A stretch of DNA of 64,000 nucleotides. Origin: Edwardsiella piscicida (GTDB lineage: Bacteria > Pseudomonadota > Gammaproteobacteria > Enterobacterales > Enterobacteriaceae). Made by a program: the position numbers and the translations under genes. Positions within the stretch are counted from its first letter, which is position 1. Each line of letters opens with the position of its first letter. Location: positions 363,050-427,049 of the forward strand of contig NZ_MPNU01000001.1 in assembly GCF_001896205.1 (NCBI RefSeq). Direction: 5' to 3'. Positions 61,001 to 64,000 of this stretch are shown here, piece after piece. A model generated the notes under the pieces. It saw only the letters and a list, made by a program, of their open reading frames with translations. It ran no database searches and was not told the origin of the DNA.

Positions 61001-63175
61001 ACTGCTGCCGCTATCATCGCCCTCGGCGAGCGTCACCGTGACCTCAGGCGTGCGGGTATCAATGACTAACGTCATTTCTCCCGACGGTTTGCTGATATTA
61101 CCGGCCTGATCTTCTGCGGAAACGGTGATGGTGTGGGTGCCATCGCTGAGGGTATCTAGGAGTAAATGCCATTCTCCCGTTTCATTGGCCTGCGTCTGAT
61201 ATGTCTTCCCATCGATGGTTACGTGGATAATCGCCAAGGGTTCGGACTGGCCGACCAATGTTGGGGTGGCCACATTGGTTATCATGTCATCGAGGCTGCC
61301 TGAGTTACTCTCATCGCTCAGAGTTGCCGTTGGCGGCTCTGGCGGACTGGTGTCTAGCGTAAACTCGCCCTGATAAGGCGTGGAGAGTTTATTTCCGGCC
61401 GTATCGGAGACCGTCAGTTGATAGGGGTGCGTGCCATCGGCCAATGATAGGTTTTCGGGGATGGCCCAGGACCAGTGTCCATTTTCATCGGCCTTAACGG
61501 AATAGTGCTCACCGGCAAAGGTAATGGTGATCACGGCCAGAGGCTTAGTGTATCCAGTTAATACCGGATGGGCGTTATTGGTTATATTATCTGTCTGGCT
61601 GCTGCCGGAATCGCTGTCTGATGAGAGAGATGCCGTTATCGTCGGCGCTTGTGTATCAATGGTCAGGTTTCCGCTTTGACTGGATACGTTACCTGCAATA
61701 TCGGTAATCTGAACAGTAAATTCATGATTTCCATCACCCAGTGCCGGGTTAATGGTTAACTCCCAGTTTCCCTGTGGATCGGCGATGATCTCATAGGCGT
61801 TCCCCCCCAAGCGCACGATAATCGTCGCGCCGGGCTCCGTCGATCCGGTCAGCACCGGCTGAGTTATATTGGTCGTAAAATCACCGGCAATGCCGGAGTC
61901 CGTCGCCGCTGAAAGGGAAAATACGATGCCTGGGGCCGTAGTATCGATCGTTAATGTATTCTGTGTGGTGGTGCTATTGCCGGCCTCATCGGTGGCTGTA
62001 ACGATATAGTCATAGCTACCGTCAGGCAGGTTGCTCGACGGTGAAACAGACCAGTTTCCCTCGGCGTCGGTAATGGTCGTCAGCGTGAGGCTGCCGATGA
62101 CAACCTTAATGATTGCGCCGGGCTCCGCTGTGCCTAAAAGGATTGGCTTGGAATTATTGGTGATTGCGTCATTGGCTACCCCGCTATCGCTATCAGGATC
62201 TAACATGGCGGTCAATTCATCAATTTGACTATCGATGGTAATTTTTATCGTCGTGGTGGCGGTCTTGCCATTGCCATCGACGATATTGAGCGTCACATCA
62301 TAGGCCCCGTCGGGAAGCCCCGGTTGAATTTGTAGTGCCCATTTCCCTTCACTATCAACCGTCAGTGGATAGGGGGTCCCATTAATCGTCAGCGTTGCCG
62401 TTGCGCCCGGCGTAGCATTACCGATGAAGGTCGGCGTAGTTAAATTGGTCAGCCCATCACCGATTTTGCCCGAGTCAGACTTTTCATCGAGTGCGCCAGA
62501 GATGAAGAGCGGAAGATCGGATAGCGCAGGTTTGGCCTCTACGTCATTTTGTTTACCCGATGCGTTCTCTGATGCAGAAGAGGAGGAGGACGAAAGCGGC
62601 GCCGGCGGGATAGGCGGTTTCGGCGGTGCTTCCTGGACATCCATCTCATGCGGCTTTAAATTTGTAGACAGCGTTGATTTCACCTTTTTATCAATGATTT
62701 CCTTTTGCTGTTCTACCTTATCCTTTTCTTTGACTATTTCGCGTAACGCATCCTCTTGTTTTTTGAGAAGCTCGTCATATTCACTGATCTTCTTTTGCAG
62801 GTTCTCCTGCTGAATTTTTTCTATCGCGGGTTCATCTACACCGGGAAGTTCTGAGAATTGTGCAGGGGTTTCACTCTCGGTGCTTTTGTCTTTATCTTCA
62901 ATTTTATCAGCAAGGTATACGGTATCTAACCCTAGCTGTATGGTATTGATGGATGAAATAACCTGACTTTGGGTGATCTCACTCCCTGTCGTATCACTCA
63001 GCTTGATATTTCCAAGTACTAAATCAGTCAGCCCATCCTTTACCGTTGAAACACGGCCGTCGGCAAAGGTGATGACTAAATCAAAGCCACTTACTGTAAA
63101 TGCTTTAACATTATCGATATGATTATTTGCAGTGGGGTTATTGTTTAATGTCGCACTCTTGCTATCTGTTGTCAT
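55097..63175 (-). CDS. Giant SiiE-like Ig-repeat adhesin, probable type I secretion substrate
   Basis: A 2,692-residue repetitive protein. Order: beta-rich head (residues 1 to about 95), coiled coil (about 116-168, Lys/Glu-rich), Pro/Ser linker (about 182-206), about 25 Ig-like modules of 93 to 105 residues, and a short acidic tail ending DHYEL. Most modules open with an SDSG...GD.ITN motif and close with DxAGN and TIDT, as in the calcium-binding BIg domains of Salmonella SiiE. There is no Sec signal and there are no RTX nonapeptides; this fits type I secretion with a C-terminal signal. The ATG at 63175 lies 8 nt after GGGAG; a TTG at 63181 is less likely. It is divergent from a siiA-like gene and convergent with groEL. 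Binding to host cells is inferred from architecture, not sequence identity. Confidence 0.88.
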   Translation of the reverse strand: MTTDSKSATLNNNPTANNHIDNVKAFTVSGFDLVITFADGRVSTVKDGLTDLVLGNIKLSDTTGSEITQSQVISSINTIQLGLDTVYLADKIEDKDKSTESETPAQFSELPGVDEPAIEKIQQENLQKKISEYDELLKKQEDALREIVKEKDKVEQQKEIIDKKVKSTLSTNLKPHEMDVQEAPPKPPIPPAPLSSSSSSASENASGKQNDVEAKPALSDLPLFISGALDEKSDSGKIGDGLTNLTTPTFIGNATPGATATLTINGTPYPLTVDSEGKWALQIQPGLPDGAYDVTLNIVDGNGKTATTTIKITIDSQIDELTAMLDPDSDSGVANDAITNNSKPILLGTAEPGAIIKVVIGSLTLTTITDAEGNWSVSPSSNLPDGSYDYIVTATDEAGNSTTTQNTLTIDTTAPGIVFSLSAATDSGIAGDFTTNITQPVLTGSTEPGATIIVRLGGNAYEIIADPQGNWELTINPALGDGNHEFTVQITDIAGNVSSQSGNLTIDTQAPTITASLSSDSDSGSSQTDNITNNAHPVLTGYTKPLAVITITFAGEHYSVKADENGHWSWAIPENLSLADGTHPYQLTVSDTAGNKLSTPYQGEFTLDTSPPEPPTATLSDESNSGSLDDMITNVATPTLVGQSEPLAIIHVTIDGKTYQTQANETGEWHLLLDTLSDGTHTITVSAEDQAGNISKPSGEMTLVIDTRTPEVTVTLAEGDDSGSSQSDGITAVNQPTFHGSATPNTTLLFTINNHAYRIEVGADGQWRLPIDEPLADDSYHYTITVENAAGSTTTIDGTLVIDTTPPPADAGLDEASDSGRDPQDGITNVVKPTLTGHSEPGARVEITFNDTLYSQTSDADGMWSISLKDSLSDGTYTYTVKTTDSAGNTSTAEHHFTIDTLSHVDARLDFTSAIPGDNDSTTDQIRPKLSGKAEPGSLVTVEFNGHSYSASVDELGNWQLTLPSDAVPGTNSYTVTAEDLAGNISTVTGQFTYIPSGNQPPKVSAQLDPDSDSGIQGDSITNVKKPTIVGQATPGVTILLTIAGNSYTTIAAADGSWSIDISQPLNEGHNGYTVVATDPNSGLSSTINNNIFIDSLAPGATVVLTDASDSYIKGDMITSDRRPQFTGKTEPGATVSLIIDGVTFTTTADQNGNWLLGPSHTLPNGTLGYTVIMTDIAGNQNTTQGNITIDSSAPRMNNAALNEIDDTGVQDRYWTNLLTPTIKGWAEPGVKLTISINGNIYDITDISSDGTWRFQLPHGIALDNGLEQEIKYWVTATDSAGNSAGTVDAIFIAKRKLTITDGLSEETDSDTKGDKLTSVTNPTLQGTISGGAASDNLHGTITIGGKTYPLTITDGGTHWSFSLPADAALSFGVHEYTLTLVDKFGTETTHTATITRTMLSGNLDFNDDSGIAGDNITNNTAPALSGKATIGSTLRIEFAGREYDIPVNANGIWTFPLPGAPLAEGEYTYKLTESAGQNTTTFNGTFTVDLTPPEVSGGLSTQDQAPNDPSASTNPNPTLQGHVEPHREVTVLIDGKRFTTTADANGFWSITLDSNLQPGQSYEYTITSTDSAGNTGQYTGTISNGHVQPPLVSFGTHEDYLGGESDKVNEVFYNTSSPTLIGHGTPGDTITLSALTEHGQAYTATVNADGTWKIDLPPELFPSGIPALGATHWSLTVTDSYGIQNTYVINMIPDVTPPSLTGELDPLSDSGIAGDGITNVDRPTLKGTTEPGLKVTITLAGQSYTVNADDSGQWQFTVPRALADGTYDYQIATVDKAGNSATISGSVTIDSASLVLNGGLDSQADPNVVDGWTNNHHQTLKGITEPGAVIAIVLNGISYTPVVSATGEWTLDLPDLPNGHYAYTITATNTAGTTAAINGQFTIDDLPPTTTVRLSAASDSGVSGDAITNVDKPTFIGQTKPGATVTLHIDGHDYTTVADHAGNWQITVTTPLGEGEHDYRVSVTDRSENSSTPVEGALTIKTEALIGQVTGGLDRDSDSGTLEDSITNNATPNFSGSAPAGVTVIVTIEGKTYRTVADQSGHWKLAVTTPLSEGDHPYQIVIKDVAGNQSAPLTGSLTLDRACHLQVQGLASESDSGTVGDGITNNTTPTLIGLSDAHATITLTIAGNLYTTTADASGQWRIPLTHPLGEGNHDYHVVATDSAGNTSSSTAQVTIDTQAPSAPGGGLASESDSGTVGDGITNNTTPTLIGLSSAHATITLTIAGNLYTTTADASGQWRIPLTRPLDEGSHDYHVVATDNAGNTSSSTAQVTIDTQAPSAPGGGLSSTSDSGTVGDNITTVTTPMFNGTTEPNATIALTLNNQTYRFSAADDGTWRFTLPESAALSDGTYHYTLQASDKAGNVSAQTQGSITIDTLAPAAPDGGALVDPDGDNIIAVATPVFNGTTEPNAMIMLTLNQKTYLIPSDNRGAWYFTLPESASLSDGTYHYTLQASDVAGNTSALTTHTLTIDTRPPEPLQGALVPDADGGALSEGITQQNTPTFSGSAEAHAEISLSIDHKEYVTTADDAGKWQLTVDHPLTDATYDYTITAKDAAGNASQLHHQLTVDTLPPAQPNAHAEANTLDDSVTLKGTVDAQESVQITVTLNGHDYQASIDGENWQVALPSQEVKPGENPYTITATDAAGNTATASGTFTQASTSDTPPHTDYQAQDMAALSAIVTDHINVEADHYEL
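56321..56902. repeat. Near-identical 291-bp tandem repeat inside the adhesin gene
   Basis: Two directly abutting 291-bp units (56321-56611 and 56612-56902), each one 97-residue Ig module, differ at only a few positions. Other modules have diverged strongly, so this is a recent duplication or gene conversion, and a likely site of copy-number change. Confidence 0.9.
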
Positions 63176-63397
63176 GGACAACGCTCCCAGTGTCAGTGTG
63201 TATTCAATATGTTATGGAGATAAACTGAGTCATATTTATCTAAAGGGGAATAAGTCTACAGCCTATCAACAATTAAATGAATTGCGCCAACCAACAATGA
63301 GCCAATAGTATTGTTAGCCAAGCCTATTATACTCACCCTGTTTTTATTTTATTGTTATTTTATGTCCATAGATTATTTTCATTGTTTGGATTTGGTG
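63176..63397. promoter_or_regulatory. AT-rich divergent control region adhesin / siiA-like
   Basis: This 222-bp gap is far more AT-rich than the window average. It must carry promoters for both divergent units. A possible -10 for the rightward unit is TATTATACT near 63327-63335, but no convincing -35 is seen. An in-frame upstream extension of the siiA-like gene (from 63311) covers part of it without a matching ribosome-binding site. Confidence 0.4.
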
Positions 63398-63841
63398 ATG
63401 GAAGACAGTAGCGTTGATGACGATTTAGCACCGATGGTGGATGGATTGAGTGGCGCGCTATGTGCACTTATTTTAGTCTGTGTTGTCTTTATTATATCTG
63501 CTACTGATGTAATTACTGCATCCCGTAGTAATAATCTGAGTTTCCGTGACTCCACCGTGGACTTTAGTAAAAAGACTATTTTCTACAGCGGAGCTCTCTC
63601 TCTTTCTGATACCGATATTTTAGATATTCGCGATGACTTCCTCTCTCAAAAGTATAGTGTGATAACATTTTACGGAGCTATATCTGATAAAATTTCAAGT
63701 CATTCTGAGAAGAATACATATAATCTTCTGAAATTATATGCGAAGTTGGAATTGCCTAAGGATATCGAGGTTAAATTTAAGCAGGGCGACGTTTCCTTGT
63801 GTGGGAATAGCTTGGCGTGTATCTATTGGAGTGCTAATTAA
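63398..63841 (+). CDS. SiiA-like inner-membrane proton-channel accessory protein
   Basis: A 147-residue protein with an acidic N-terminus (MEDSSVDDDLAPMVDG), one transmembrane helix (about residues 17-39) and a periplasmic rest. The stretch MVDGLSGALC aligns with FVDTFSTVLC of Salmonella SiiA as I recall it, placing Asp15 at the proton-conducting Asp13 of SiiA, the MotB-like residue. It is shorter than SiiA (about 210) and the periplasmic part is not recognisably similar. The ATG at 63398 is chosen for this match; 63311 would add 29 hydrophobic residues. Its stop abuts the next ATG (TAAATG). Low GC and AT-rich codons mark it off from the chromosome. Confidence 0.7.
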   Translation: MEDSSVDDDLAPMVDGLSGALCALILVCVVFIISATDVITASRSNNLSFRDSTVDFSKKTIFYSGALSLSDTDILDIRDDFLSQKYSVITFYGAISDKISSHSEKNTYNLLKLYAKLELPKDIEVKFKQGDVSLCGNSLACIYWSAN

Positions 63842-64000
63842 ATGTATTGGTTAGGTTTGTTGTTTTATATCTTATCTGGTCTGAGCTATGTGGCTTTTCC
63901 TGCTGTAAAAAACATGGTCAATCAGGCTCTCCTTCTGGCACCACAGATTTCTTATGCGTGCGCCGTATTGTTTATTTATCCACTGGCTATTTTTCTCTGT
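63842..64000 (+). CDS. SiiB-like multi-pass membrane protein, 5' part (runs off window)
   Basis: The first 53 codons of a gene that starts directly after the siiA-like stop (TAAATG), so translation is probably coupled. The visible residues (MYWLGLLFYILSGLSYVAFP...) hold two hydrophobic segments, about 3-20 and 36-53. Position next to a SiiA-like gene and opposite a SiiE-like adhesin suggests SiiB, the polytopic partner that forms a MotAB-like channel with SiiA. This is inferred from context; too little sequence is visible to assign it alone. Confidence 0.55.
   Translation, partial: MYWLGLLFYILSGLSYVAFPAVKNMVNQALLLAPQISYACAVLFIYPLAIFLC

Noticed and set aside
55200..62400. Regular repeats that could be mistaken for a CRISPR or RTX array
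   Set aside because: The period is about 290 bp in frame with Ig modules; there are no short identical repeats with unique spacers and no GGxGxD nonapeptides.

Overview
The window is chromosomal DNA of a GC-rich member of the Enterobacterales. Most genes match Escherichia coli K-12 genes closely in sequence, length and local order (mltC-yggX-mutY / trmB-yggL; hemW-rdgB-yggU-yggT-yggS; ruvX-yqgE-gshB-rsmE-endA-sprT; pheU, then yjdC-dsbD-cutA-dcuA-aspA-fxsA-groES-groEL). Lysine and ornithine decarboxylase operons, a complete tor system and a giant SiiE-like adhesin together suggest the Hafniaceae, most likely Edwardsiella. That genus call is inference from gene content; no 16S rRNA gene is present.

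Layout. 1-2721: 3' end of the inducible ornithine decarboxylase gene speF, the ornithine/putrescine antiporter potE, and the nickel regulator nikR. 2737-8423: cell-wall lytic enzyme, iron trafficking and oxidative-damage repair (mltC, yggX, mutY), tRNA methylation (trmB), yggL, glutaminase and yggN. 8549-10165: an orphan peptide-binding protein. 10211-18223: a long leftward housekeeping run (hemW to sprT). 18597-22140: cadBA, the lysine decarboxylation acid-resistance operon, without an adjacent cadC. 22214-24055: ygiC and ygiB. 24225-32946: the complete L-fucose regulon, with fucPIKUR leftward and fucAO rightward around a 1-kb control region. 33009-34897: hdeD and a bestrophin-like channel. 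34965-44107: the whole trimethylamine N-oxide respiration locus (torCAD, torR, torT, torS) with recognisable TorR boxes. 44134-44771: two tiny coupled ORFs, a long hairpin and tRNA-Phe. 45331-45972: yfdX. 46080-54800: the yjdC to groEL block. 55097-64000: a 2,692-residue protein of about 25 tandem Ig-like modules, divergent from a SiiA-like/SiiB-like pair that runs off the right edge.

How the genes work together. Several loci deal with acid and low oxygen: SpeF/PotE and CadA/CadB consume protons by decarboxylation and exchange, HdeD and YfdX are acid-stress proteins, and TorCAD, DcuA and AspA serve anaerobic respiration and fumarate metabolism. The fucose regulon and the adhesin fit life on mucosal surfaces.

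The most notable system is at the right end. The adhesin has no RTX nonapeptides. It has a beta-rich head, a coiled coil, a Pro/Ser linker, repeated SDSG...D..TN calcium-type Ig modules and an acidic C-terminal tail: the plan of Salmonella SPI-4 SiiE. The divergent small membrane protein carries a membrane-edge aspartate at the place expected for the proton-channel protein SiiA. The remaining type I secretion genes should lie just beyond position 64000.
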